A stretch of 64,000 nt of DNA from Nitrospinaceae bacterium (GTDB taxonomy: Bacteria; Nitrospinota; Nitrospinia; Nitrospinales; VA-1). The position numbers and the translations under genes were made by a program. Location of the stretch: positions 234,278-298,277 of the forward strand of contig BQJC01000004.1 in the NCBI GenBank assembly GCA_021604505.1, given 5' to 3'. Of this stretch, positions 53,775 to 61,446 are shown piece after piece (the stretch's first letter is position 1; each line of letters opens with the position of its first letter). Below the pieces are notes generated by a model. That model had not been told where the DNA came from, made no database searches, and saw only the letters and a list, made by a program, of their open reading frames with translations.

Positions 53775-53803
53775 TTGCAGTGTCAAAAAAACCTCGCTAA
53801 ACT
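53775..53803 (+). promoter_or_regulatory. Promoter-like sequence, orphan plus strand
   Basis: TTGCAG (53775-53780) and TAAACT (53798-53803) with a 17-base spacer, on the strand opposite to the flagellar genes. It ends about 50 bases before a terminator-like hairpin. Confidence 0.25.
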
Positions 53804-53810
53804 CCTGAAA

Positions 53811-53877
53811 TGTTTTAATTGCAAGGCTTATACCGAATGGATAGCGAAACGCGGGAGCGTCTGCGACGCTATTTTTT
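53811..53877 (+). ncRNA. Possible small RNA between promoter-like and terminator-like sites
   Basis: The interval from just after the promoter-like pair to the T-run is about 67 bases and codes for no protein. It is called only because both ends are present; expression is not shown. Confidence 0.2.
53856..53877 (+). terminator. Terminator-like hairpin, orphan plus strand
   Basis: AGCGTC-TGC-GACGCT (53856-53870) is a perfect 6-bp stem with a 3-base loop, followed by ATTTTTT. ATAGCG at 53841-53846 can alternatively pair with CGCTAT at the stem end. No plus-strand gene precedes it. Confidence 0.4.
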
Positions 53878-54149
53878 AGACTTAATTAGATCAAAAAAAT
53901 CAGATAGTTTTAGAAAAAGAAAGGTAAAGAAGAATTTTTCCTTGCCAATATCCCGGTTGCGAAAAATCTTTATTTCACAATAAAAAGGACGGGATTATGA
54001 CAGGCGCCAAAAAATAGGGCTATCTGTCGCTGGATATTGACTTTTAAGGAATCCCGTGGGCACGGGGAGGAAGGAAGAATGCAGGAATTGCAGGTATAGG
54101 AAAGCGGAACGAAACAGCGCGGAAATAAAATCACAGGCGTGGAATCGGC

Positions 54150-54533
54150 TCAACCGAGCGACTGCACTCTTTCCATGGGAGATATAATGTCGGTCAGGCG
54201 GACTCCGAATTTTTCATTGACGACCACCACCTCACCGCGGGCCACCAGTTTTTGATTGATCAGAACTTCAAGGGGTTCACCAACCAGCTTGGTCAATTCT
54301 ATCACTGAGCCCTGTCCCAATTGCAGGAAATCATTGATCAACATTTTACTGCGGCCCAACTCGACAGTAACGGTAAGAGGAATATCGAGGATCAAATCCA
54401 GGCTTTTGGGCTCGCCTTTTTCCTCTCCTTCAAGACCTTCCCCCGCGTCATCCCCATCGGCAGGTTGAACCCCCTCGGAACCTTCCTGATCTTTTACGGA
54501 ACTTGCTTCACCCTTTTCCGGATCATCTGCCAT
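54150..54533 (-). CDS. fliN: Flagellar motor switch protein FliN
   Basis: A 127-residue protein: an acidic unstructured N-terminus (about 1-43), then the SpoA/C-ring domain with LDLILDIPLTVTVELGRSKMLINDFLQLGQGSVIEL and GEVVVVNEKFGVRLTDII. It forms the bottom of the switch ring with FliM. It is four bases downstream of fliM. Confidence 0.95.
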   Translation of the reverse strand: MADDPEKGEASSVKDQEGSEGVQPADGDDAGEGLEGEEKGEPKSLDLILDIPLTVTVELGRSKMLINDFLQLGQGSVIELTKLVGEPLEVLINQKLVARGEVVVVNEKFGVRLTDIISPMERVQSLG

Positions 54534-54537
54534 TTGG

Positions 54538-55524
54538 TCAAATCTCCCTTTTTATGATTTCCTCTACCTGAATCGCCTTATTCCCCCTGTAGACACCAGG
54601 GAATCCCCTTAGTTTTGGAATCCCTTCCACTTTTAATGTCAAAGGTTCGGAAACGTCCGCCGTCAGCATCAGGGTATCCCCAATTTTAAAACCGAGCAAC
54701 TCGGCGGGTGTGATTTCAGTGATTCCCAATTCGGCAACGGTTTCAACTTCTGTTTGCAATAATTCCGAACGCAACCGCTTGACCCAAAACTGGTCGACCT
54801 CCATCTCTTCACTCTGAAACTGAGCCTTGAGCTTTGGCAGAATGGGTTCAATCGAAGCATAAGGGAGACAGACCGTCAAGGCCCCTGAAAAGGTCTCCAA
54901 TTCTATATCAAAAAGCAACACCAGAACCATATCGGACGGAGGGACAATGGCGGCAAACTGCGGATTCACCTCCGACCGGACATAGGTTGTGGTCACTGGA
55001 TGAACCGGCTTCCAGGCTTTTTCCAAATCCTCCAGAGCGCTCAGCACCACATTCTTGATCATACGGATTTCGATGGTGCTGAAATCCCGGCCGGTGATTT
55101 TTGCTTCGTTGGACCCGGTCCCGCCAAAAAAGTTATCCACCACCGAAAAGACCAGTTTACTTTCAACCACCAGCAACCCGTGTCCCCTAAAGGGTTCCAT
55201 ACGAAAAATATGCAGGCTCGATGGAACCGGAAGGGACCTCAGGAAATCTCCAAATTTAAGAGTATCGGTGGAAGTGACGCTCACATCCACGGATTTCCTC
55301 ATGAGAGAGGCGAATGTGGACCGGAACAAACGCGAAAACATCTGGTTGATGATGTCCAGGGTGGGAAGACGGCCACGAAGGATTTTTTCCTGACTGGTCA
55401 GATCGTAAGGCACAATGCCGGAGCCTTCTTCCTCCGGCGGCTGATCGGTTTCCGTCTCGACTTCGCCGCCCCCAACGCCCCGCAACAGGGCATCCACTTC
55501 GTTTTGTGATAGGACTTCGCTCAT
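54538..55524 (-). CDS. fliM: Flagellar motor switch protein FliM
   Basis: A 328-residue switch protein. It begins SEVLSQNEVDALLRGVGGG, the N-terminal CheY-binding motif region, followed by YDLTSQEKILRGRLPTLDIINQMFSRLFR, the middle CheC-like domain and the C-terminal SpoA domain (about 245-320). It binds phospho-CheY to change rotation. It lies 35 bases downstream of fliL. Confidence 0.96.
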   Translation of the reverse strand: MSEVLSQNEVDALLRGVGGGEVETETDQPPEEEGSGIVPYDLTSQEKILRGRLPTLDIINQMFSRLFRSTFASLMRKSVDVSVTSTDTLKFGDFLRSLPVPSSLHIFRMEPFRGHGLLVVESKLVFSVVDNFFGGTGSNEAKITGRDFSTIEIRMIKNVVLSALEDLEKAWKPVHPVTTTYVRSEVNPQFAAIVPPSDMVLVLLFDIELETFSGALTVCLPYASIEPILPKLKAQFQSEEMEVDQFWVKRLRSELLQTEVETVAELGITEITPAELLGFKIGDTLMLTADVSEPLTLKVEGIPKLRGFPGVYRGNKAIQVEEIIKREI

Positions 55525-55559
55525 GATTTGCGTGAATTATTCAAATTAGGATCAAACAT

Positions 55560-56072
55560 TTATTGAATGATGAATTCGGTGAAATATGCCTCCCTGATAT
55601 GACCGAGAACCAGGAACCGGTTCACTCTGGTCGTAATTTCGTCTTTCAGTTTGAATTTTCCCTGCACCGAGTAAACATCTTCAAAGTTCTTGCTGCTCAA
55701 CAGAACAAGCACCGAATCGGTAATTTTTTGAAGGTTTTCCTTAACCTCCGCATGCAACTCCGGAGCGCTCAATTCAAGTGAAACCGTGACTTTCAGAAAC
55801 CGCTTCCCTTGGCTTCCCGCCAGGTTGACGACGAAAGGGTCCAGGGGGAACATGATCCCAAGAGTAGGCGCCTCTTCAAGCGCGGTATCTCCGGAAGCTC
55901 CCTCCGCCGGTGCCTGTTCTTTAAAATAAGTGATATACGCATAATAACCGCCTCCTCCAAGCGCCGACAAAACGATCAGCAAAATCAGGATCATTTTGAA
56001 GGGGGATTTTTTTGCCGGAGCCGGATCTTCTATTTCGACTTCGTCTAGAACATCTTCTTGCTCTTCAGCCAC
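55560..56072 (-). CDS. fliL: Flagellar basal body-associated protein FliL
   Basis: A 170-residue single-pass protein: cytoplasmic tail (1-25), one helix (about 26-47), and a periplasmic domain with PLDPFVVNLAGSQGKRFLKVTVSLEL. FliL surrounds the stator and modulates its torque. It is preceded by GGAGGAGAAA and begins this flagellar transcript, with fliM and fliN downstream. Confidence 0.93.
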   Translation of the reverse strand: MAEEQEDVLDEVEIEDPAPAKKSPFKMILILLIVLSALGGGGYYAYITYFKEQAPAEGASGDTALEEAPTLGIMFPLDPFVVNLAGSQGKRFLKVTVSLELSAPELHAEVKENLQKITDSVLVLLSSKNFEDVYSVQGKFKLKDEITTRVNRFLVLGHIREAYFTEFIIQ

Positions 56073-56741
56073 TTAGTTTTCTCCTCCGGCCACTGGGACA
56101 GACCGGAATCTGGTTTTAAAGCCGTTATCCGCGCACGTTGGAAATTCCGTATCAGTATCTGTCATTTCCGTTGCCATTCTTCTGGATTGCAGTTAAAACC
56201 CCTCCGCCTCGCTGATTTTTGATGTGTAAGGATTCAAAATACATAAAACCTCAAGCTACCCGCCTGCTGGTTTATCGGAGCAAAGAATGTGCCAATTTTG
56301 CGGCAACTTCCATCGAACAAAATAACACTTTGATTTTTAACCCGTTAGTTTTGGAGCGGAAGGAAGGTTTTCCTTTGTCGGTGGAACTGGCATTATTTGG
56401 CAGTCATAAATTTGACAAGGGATTTTAACATATTCAGAGAACCGATAAAGGCTTAATTCGAAGTTTTTAACCCAACCCTTTAGCTCATCGGTGATCTGTT
56501 TAATTATTGTGCATTTGCAGATTGCCCATGCCCGGTTTCACAGCATAAAACCTATTTAAAAAACCACCCCTGCCCGGCGATGAAAACCCCTTCAATAAAA
56601 TAACATTTTTAAAATTAAAAGGTTACAAAAATTTTCTGAAAAAAAGTTACCCGTTCACAACTTGGTATGAGAATTGAAAACTATCATTCTCGTTAAAGAA
56701 CACCATTTGGGTTCAATCTGAAATAAGGGAGGCCGCGTTTC
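56073..56741. other. Divergent intergenic region between fliL and amt
   Basis: A 669-base stretch that separates the divergent flagellar and amt transcripts. It holds the sigma-54-like amt promoter (listed separately). The reading frame at 56219-56428 has no recognisable motif or ribosome-binding site and is not called. I could not place the fliL promoter with confidence. Confidence 0.5.
56663..56678 (+). promoter_or_regulatory. Sigma-54-like promoter of amt
   Basis: TGGTATGAGAATTGAA (56663-56678) matches the -24/-12 pattern TGGYAYRN4TTGCW, with the right spacing between GG and TTG. The one deviation is A instead of C after TTG. It lies about 65 bases before the amt start and fits nitrogen-regulated expression through NtrC-type activators. 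Confidence 0.45.
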
Positions 56742-58037
56742 ATGAAAATCAAACACCAAGGGCAAAGGATAGCCATCGCTTTATTCATTCTGATGGCATG
56801 TTCTCCAGTTTCCATGGCGGGAGCCGAAGAAGCGGCGAAAATCAGTTACGCGGACACGGCATGGATCCTGGTTTCCTCAGCCCTCGTGATGCTCATGCTT
56901 CCGGGACTGGCGCTTTTCTATGGGGGGATGGTCCGAAGAAAAAATGTACTGGGTACCTTGATGCATAGTTTCGTGCCTCTCGGAGTGATAACCGTTCAAT
57001 GGGTCGTCATTGGATATTCCTTGTCTTTTGGAGAAGACATTGGGAAATTTGTCGGCAACCTGGATAAGGCTTTTTTAAACGGCATCACTTATACAGACCT
57101 CAATGGAACCATTCCGGATTATCTATTTTGCATGTTTCAATTGATGTTCGCGATCATCACCGCGGCTCTCATCAGCGGTGGGATGGCTGAGCGTGTCAAA
57201 TTCAAAGCCTACGTTTTATTTCTTTTTGTGTGGTCGACCCTTGTTTACGACCCGATTTGCCATTGGGTCTGGGGCGGCGGCTGGTTAGGCGAACTGGGAG
57301 CTCTGGATTTTGCCGGGGGGACGGTAGTCCATATCTCTTCTGGGGTTGCAGGCCTGGCCGCCGCTCTGGTTCTTAAAAAACGGCGTGGATTTCCAGGAAG
57401 CCTGATGATCCCTCACAGCCTGCCATTGACGCTTCTCGGTGCAGGGCTTCTTTGGTTCGGATGGTTTGGTTTCAATGCCGGAAGCGCTTTGGCCGCTAAT
57501 GAAACCGCCGTCCTGGCATTCACCAACACGCAAGTTGCAACGGGCGCAGGTATGCTCGGCTGGGTGGCCATGGAGTTTTACAAAATGGGTAAAGCCAGTG
57601 CTCTGGGAGCGGCATCGGGCATTGTCGCCGGTTTAGTGGCCATCACTCCCGCAGCTGGGTTTGTCGAACCGCTATGGGCCATGGTCATCGGATTTGCCGC
57701 GGGGATCATTTGCTACGGAGCAGTAGTTATGAAAGTCAAACTGGGCTATGACGATTCCCTCGATGCTTTTGGGATTCATGGGGTTGGCGGAGCCTGGGGC
57801 GCCCTGGCCACGGGGTTATTTGTCACGGTCGGGGGAACGGGACTTTTGGCCGGAAACCTGAAGCAGGTTGGCATCCAGATCATAGGAATCTTAGCGGCGG
57901 CGTCCTATTCCTTTGCAGTCACTTACGGAATCGTTACCGTGATCGATAAAACCATCGGATTTCGTGTCGATGACGAAGAGGAAGAAATGGGGCTCGATAC
58001 CACCCAACATGGAGAAACCGGTTACAACCTGGTTTGA
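56742..58037 (+). CDS. amt: Ammonium transporter (Amt/MEP family)
   Basis: A 431-residue transporter. A signal peptide (about 1-28) precedes roughly 11 membrane helices. The motifs DTAWILVSSALVMLMLPGLALFYGGMVR, DPICHWVWGGGWLGELGALDFAGGTVVHISSG (with the first pore-histidine region), and LDAFGIHGVGGAWGALATGLF (second histidine) are present. It brings ammonium/ammonia across the inner membrane. No glnK/glnB gene adjoins, which is the usual partner in many bacteria. The ribosome-binding site is GGGAGG. Confidence 0.95.
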   Translation: MKIKHQGQRIAIALFILMACSPVSMAGAEEAAKISYADTAWILVSSALVMLMLPGLALFYGGMVRRKNVLGTLMHSFVPLGVITVQWVVIGYSLSFGEDIGKFVGNLDKAFLNGITYTDLNGTIPDYLFCMFQLMFAIITAALISGGMAERVKFKAYVLFLFVWSTLVYDPICHWVWGGGWLGELGALDFAGGTVVHISSGVAGLAAALVLKKRRGFPGSLMIPHSLPLTLLGAGLLWFGWFGFNAGSALAANETAVLAFTNTQVATGAGMLGWVAMEFYKMGKASALGAASGIVAGLVAITPAAGFVEPLWAMVIGFAAGIICYGAVVMKVKLGYDDSLDAFGIHGVGGAWGALATGLFVTVGGTGLLAGNLKQVGIQIIGILAAASYSFAVTYGIVTVIDKTIGFRVDDEEEEMGLDTTQHGETGYNLV

Positions 58038-58138
58038 TTTTTGAGAATCCCTTCACTGGTTAACTAACCGGAGCCCTAACTCTGACTATCGGCATGAAGA
58101 AAAAAAAGGATAAAATATTGGCAAACCAAACTTTTTGA

Positions 58139-58167
58139 TTGACATTTTATCCGATAAAAAATATTGT
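58139..58167 (+). promoter_or_regulatory. Sigma-70 promoter of the porin gene
   Basis: TTGACA (58139-58144) and TATTGT (58162-58167) with a 17-base spacer lie about 60 bases upstream of the ATG. A perfect -35 and near-perfect spacing make this the best promoter in the window. Confidence 0.6.
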
Positions 58168-58223
58168 CACCGTTCACCAACCAATTCGAAAAAATCATTT
58201 CGATCTGATCATAGGAGGAGGGG

Positions 58224-59393
58224 ATGAAAAGATTTGTCAGTAGATGTATTTTGCTCTTGCTTGCTTTTGCGGTCCTGGCCAGTTCCGCCCAAGCCGCAGA
58301 AGTGAATCTAAAAGTATTGGACGGAGTTGAAATTCATGGTTTTGCCTCCTCATCATACACTTTTAATTTTAACCAGCCCACTCAGCGTGCGCCCAACTCT
58401 GCAACCAACAACAACCGGATTTTTGACACGGATCATAACAGTTTCAAATTCGACGTGGGGGAACTGGTCGTATTAAAAGAGACGCCTAATGCAGGCGACA
58501 TTGGGTTTCGAACCGACATCGTTTACGGTTTCAGCGTTCCCGAGGTCACTCAGTCCACAGCCGATACCGGAGATACGCAATCGCATCAATTTGACATTCA
58601 ACAGGGTTATGTCTCCTATAATGCGCCCATTGGGACCGGTCTGCAGATCGATATGGGAAAATTCATCACCCATATCGGCGCGGAGGTGATTGAAGGCTAC
58701 GATGGTTGGAACTATAACTTTTCCCGGTCGTTTTTATTTGGGCTGGCCATCCCCTTCACCCATACCGGTATTCGCGCTTCTTACGCGATCAACAATAGGG
58801 TCAGCGTCATGGGCATGGTGGCAAACGGCTGGGACATCACGGTGGACAACAACGACGGTAAAACCCTGGGAGCGCAGATCGCCATCACTCCCATTGACAG
58901 TGTTTCATTATTGCTGAATTGGGCCGGAGGACAAGAAGCGATCGGAAACCAGGTGGCATTTTCAAACAACACCACAAACATCTTTGACGTCGTCCTCGAC
59001 ATCGCCCTGACCGACAGCACGTTGGTCCAGTTTAACTATGATTACGGACACCAGGAAAATGGCGCCGTTTCGGGACAAAATGCCACATGGTGGGGAGTCG
59101 CCGGCATCATTCGTCACAACTACAACAAGTGGTTCTCAATCAACCTGAGAGGTGAATTCTTTAACGACGAGGAAGGAACCCGGGCCACCTCCGCCACAAC
59201 CCTCGCTACGGATCAGGGGCAGGAACTCTGGGAAATCACCGTGACTCCGGAGATCCGCATCAATCAAAATATGGTCGTGCGATTTGAATATCGTCATGAT
59301 GAGTCTAATGAAAAAGCCTTTTTTGATAGCGGCGCAGGGGACACGCAAAAAACTCAGGACACGGTTGCTGTCAACGCCCTGTTCTATTTTTAG
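58224..59393 (+). CDS. Outer-membrane beta-barrel porin (OmpL/BBP2-like)
   Basis: A 389-residue outer-membrane protein. A signal peptide (about 1-25, ending AQAAE) is followed by a barrel with repeated amphipathic strands: EIHGFASSSYTFNF, FKFDVGELVVLKE, GQLQIDMGKFITHIGAEVIEGYDGWNYNFSRSF-like region, and a terminal aromatic VAVNALFYF. The GKFITHIGAEVIEGYDGWNYNFSRS segment is typical of the BBP2/OmpL-like family. It allows passage of small solutes; specificity is unknown. Its strong promoter and terminator suggest high, independent expression. Confidence 0.85.
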   Translation: MKRFVSRCILLLLAFAVLASSAQAAEVNLKVLDGVEIHGFASSSYTFNFNQPTQRAPNSATNNNRIFDTDHNSFKFDVGELVVLKETPNAGDIGFRTDIVYGFSVPEVTQSTADTGDTQSHQFDIQQGYVSYNAPIGTGLQIDMGKFITHIGAEVIEGYDGWNYNFSRSFLFGLAIPFTHTGIRASYAINNRVSVMGMVANGWDITVDNNDGKTLGAQIAITPIDSVSLLLNWAGGQEAIGNQVAFSNNTTNIFDVVLDIALTDSTLVQFNYDYGHQENGAVSGQNATWWGVAGIIRHNYNKWFSINLRGEFFNDEEGTRATSATTLATDQGQELWEITVTPEIRINQNMVVRFEYRHDESNEKAFFDSGAGDTQKTQDTVAVNALFYF

Positions 59394-59430
59394 GTTGTAC
59401 AACGCTTAAATAAGCACTCCAAAGAAGATG

Positions 59431-59464
59431 GGGCCAGGCGGTTTTCCGTCTGGCCCTTTTCTTA
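59431..59464 (+). terminator. Rho-independent terminator after the porin gene
   Basis: An 11-bp stem, GGGCCAGGCGG (59431-59441) with CCGTCTGGCCC (59446-59456) including one G-U pair, a TTTT loop, and then TTTTCTTAT. It lies about 37 bases after the porin stop. Confidence 0.9.
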
Positions 59465-59589
59465 TCCCCTGCCCTGCTTCTTACTTCTCTGACTGAAATC
59501 TACGCTCTGAGTTTCTCCTCTGGCATTTGGGTTTAACCTGCCGCTCAAACCCGGTAAAATGTTTAATAAAATTAAACTTCAAAAACCTC

Positions 59590-59943
59590 ATGCTCACTCA
59601 AGACCAAAACACCATCATCTATCTCATGTTCCTGAACGGAATTCTTTTTTTGGGCTTGAATTTCATTGCCCATTCTCTGGTGTTTCCAGGTCCCAAGGGA
59701 TCCAAAAGAATCGGTTATGTTTTGATCGCCGCCGCGGTTCTGGCCTTCGCCACGCAACTGGAATATCGGGCGCTCCTGTTGTTTGATTTCGAACCGGGCC
59801 ACGTGCAAAAGATTCTTTTGTTTGGAATGATATTTCCCGTATTCTTAGTCTCGATCGTTTATTACCGGATAAAAAGAAACCGTCTGGAAAATAAGAATCG
59901 CTCGATAACCCAACTGCATCAGGAAAAAAATGAAACCGATTGA
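59590..59943 (+). CDS. Small membrane protein of unknown function
   Basis: A 117-residue protein with three predicted helices (about 9-27, 39-56 and 72-92) and a basic/polar C-terminus. The start is taken at the ATG at 59590; the frame upstream (59527) lacks a ribosome-binding site. It overlaps the start of the threonine aldolase gene by 14 bases and so may be coupled to it. I do not recognise the family. Confidence 0.55.
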   Translation: MLTQDQNTIIYLMFLNGILFLGLNFIAHSLVFPGPKGSKRIGYVLIAAAVLAFATQLEYRALLLFDFEPGHVQKILLFGMIFPVFLVSIVYYRIKRNRLENKNRSITQLHQEKNETD

Positions 59944-60964
59944 CTTGAGAAGCGATACGGTGACCCAGCCGACAAAGGCCATGCGGGAAGCCATGGCCGG
60001 AGCGGATGTGGGCGACGACGTTTTCGGCGAAGACCCCACAATCAACCAACTGGAACAAAAGGCCGCTCAAAAAACCGGCAAAGAAGCGGCGTTATTTGTC
60101 CCCAGTGGAACGATGGGCAACTTGATATCCGTCCTTTCGCACTGCGCCCGTGGGGATGAAATCATTCTCGGCGACCGCAGTCATATTTTTCTGAATGAGG
60201 CGGGAGGCATCTCAGCCTTGGGAGGGGCCCATCCTCATACCATTCCTAACAACGAGGACGGAACCCTGCCCCTCGATAAAATGGAAAAAGCGGTCAGGCA
60301 TGCCGACCTTCACTATCCCCCTACCCGTCTGATCTGCCTGGAAAATACGCACAACTATTGCCAGGGGTCGCCATTGACTCCCGAATACATGAAAACAGTG
60401 GCTGAATTAGCGGCCCGGCACTCTTTAAAAATTCATCTGGACGGCGCTAGAATCTTTAATGCCGCGGTGGCGTTAAACCTCGATGTGTCGGCATTGACCC
60501 GCGATGTGGATTCGGTGACCTTCTGCCTTTCTAAGGGACTCTCTGCCCCTGTAGGGTCTTTAGTGTGTGGCACTGCGGACTTTGTACAAATAGCCAGAAA
60601 AATGCGAAAAATGGTCGGTGGAGGGATGCGGCAAGCCGGTCATCTGGCCGCCGCCGGAATGGTCGCTCTGGAAAATCAAATCGAAACTTTAAAGAAAGAT
60701 CATCAACTCACACAGGATCTTGCGAAGGGTTTGGCAGGCATCCAGGGAATTGGTTTGAATCTGCAACAGATTAAAACCAACATTGTATTTTTCAGCTTGA
60801 ACCATCCCAAAATCAGTGCTGAAAACCTATTGGGCCAACTTGAGTCCAAAGGCATCAAACTTCTGCTGATTGAACCGGGCATCTTTCGCGCCGTCCTTCA
60901 CAGGGAAATCCTACCGGCTCAGATAGAACACGTTCTAAAAACCTTCCAAGGTCTCCTCGATTGA
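59930..60964 (+). CDS. ltaE: Low-specificity L-threonine aldolase
   Basis: A 344-residue PLP enzyme that splits L-threonine or allo-threonine to glycine and acetaldehyde. It has IDLRSDTVTQPTKAMREAM, DDVFGEDPTINQLE, LHLDGARIFNAAVAL-like KIHLDGARIFNA, and the PLP-lysine in VTFCLSKGLSAPVGSLV. Active-site features are complete. It overlaps the small membrane protein gene by 14 bases. Confidence 0.94.
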   Translation: MKPIDLRSDTVTQPTKAMREAMAGADVGDDVFGEDPTINQLEQKAAQKTGKEAALFVPSGTMGNLISVLSHCARGDEIILGDRSHIFLNEAGGISALGGAHPHTIPNNEDGTLPLDKMEKAVRHADLHYPPTRLICLENTHNYCQGSPLTPEYMKTVAELAARHSLKIHLDGARIFNAAVALNLDVSALTRDVDSVTFCLSKGLSAPVGSLVCGTADFVQIARKMRKMVGGGMRQAGHLAAAGMVALENQIETLKKDHQLTQDLAKGLAGIQGIGLNLQQIKTNIVFFSLNHPKISAENLLGQLESKGIKLLLIEPGIFRAVLHREILPAQIEHVLKTFQGLLD

Positions 60965-61064
60965 TGAACGGTCACGATTTAGGACTTAGGGTTTGACACC
61001 GCAGCCACAAAACCCTAGAATGTGATGTTGGACAAAACCACAATCTTAAACTTGGGAGATTTCA

Positions 61065-61304
61065 GTGATAGGAATGGATTTTCAGGAAAATAATGAATTG
61101 ACCCGGCAAGCGCTGGATGTGGTGAAAAGCCGCTTTCTTTTATGCATCCTGGTCTCGCAGAGAATTCATCAACTCGAAAAAGGCGCGCAACCCGCTATTG
61201 AAGTAGATCAAGCCGAATATGCTTCGCAAAAAACCTACTTCTCCCTGGCTCTCAGAGAAATTATCGAAGGGAATATGGACCTGGAACAAATAGACGAAGA
61301 ATAG
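61065..61304 (+). CDS. rpoZ: RNA polymerase omega subunit
   Basis: A 79-residue omega subunit, shown by SRFLLCILVSQRIHQLEKGAQPAIE and ALREIIEGNM. It promotes assembly of RNA polymerase. The start is GTG at 61065 with GGGAG a few bases upstream; the ATG three codons later is an alternative. It is 100 bases downstream of ltaE and followed by a bidirectional terminator. Confidence 0.88.
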   Translation: MIGMDFQENNELTRQALDVVKSRFLLCILVSQRIHQLEKGAQPAIEVDQAEYASQKTYFSLALREIIEGNMDLEQIDEE

Positions 61305-61392
61305 AATCTTCTAATTTCCCCTTCCCAACCCCAGGACCACTTCCCTGGATGATCCCTCCTCAGCAAACTCTTAAAAGGTAATAAATTAAACC

Positions 61393-61422
61393 AAAAAAAA
61401 GCCCGCCTTTCGGCGGGCTTTT
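61393..61422. terminator. Bidirectional terminator between rpoZ and the cytochrome genes
   Basis: GCCCGCC-TTTC-GGCGGGC (61401-61418) is a perfect 7-bp G/C stem, flanked by AAAAAAAA on the left and TTTT on the right, so it can end both the rpoZ and the minus-strand cytochrome transcript. It lies about 29 bases past the cytochrome stop. Confidence 0.92.
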
Positions 61423-61446
61423 CATATTGCTTGCTTTCACGACATA

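Larger units (their letters stand above)
53747..54149. other. Gap between fliN and fliO with an orphan promoter/terminator pair
   Basis: A 403-base gap inside the flagellar cluster with no credible gene on either strand. It carries a plus-strand promoter-like pair and a plus-strand terminator-like hairpin, listed separately. Because fliO has no adjacent upstream gene, it probably also contains the fliO promoter, which I could not place reliably. Confidence 0.5.

Noticed and set aside
56219-56428. A 69-residue reading frame between fliL and amt
   Set aside because: No ribosome-binding site, no recognisable motif and atypical composition; it lies in a promoter-bearing region.
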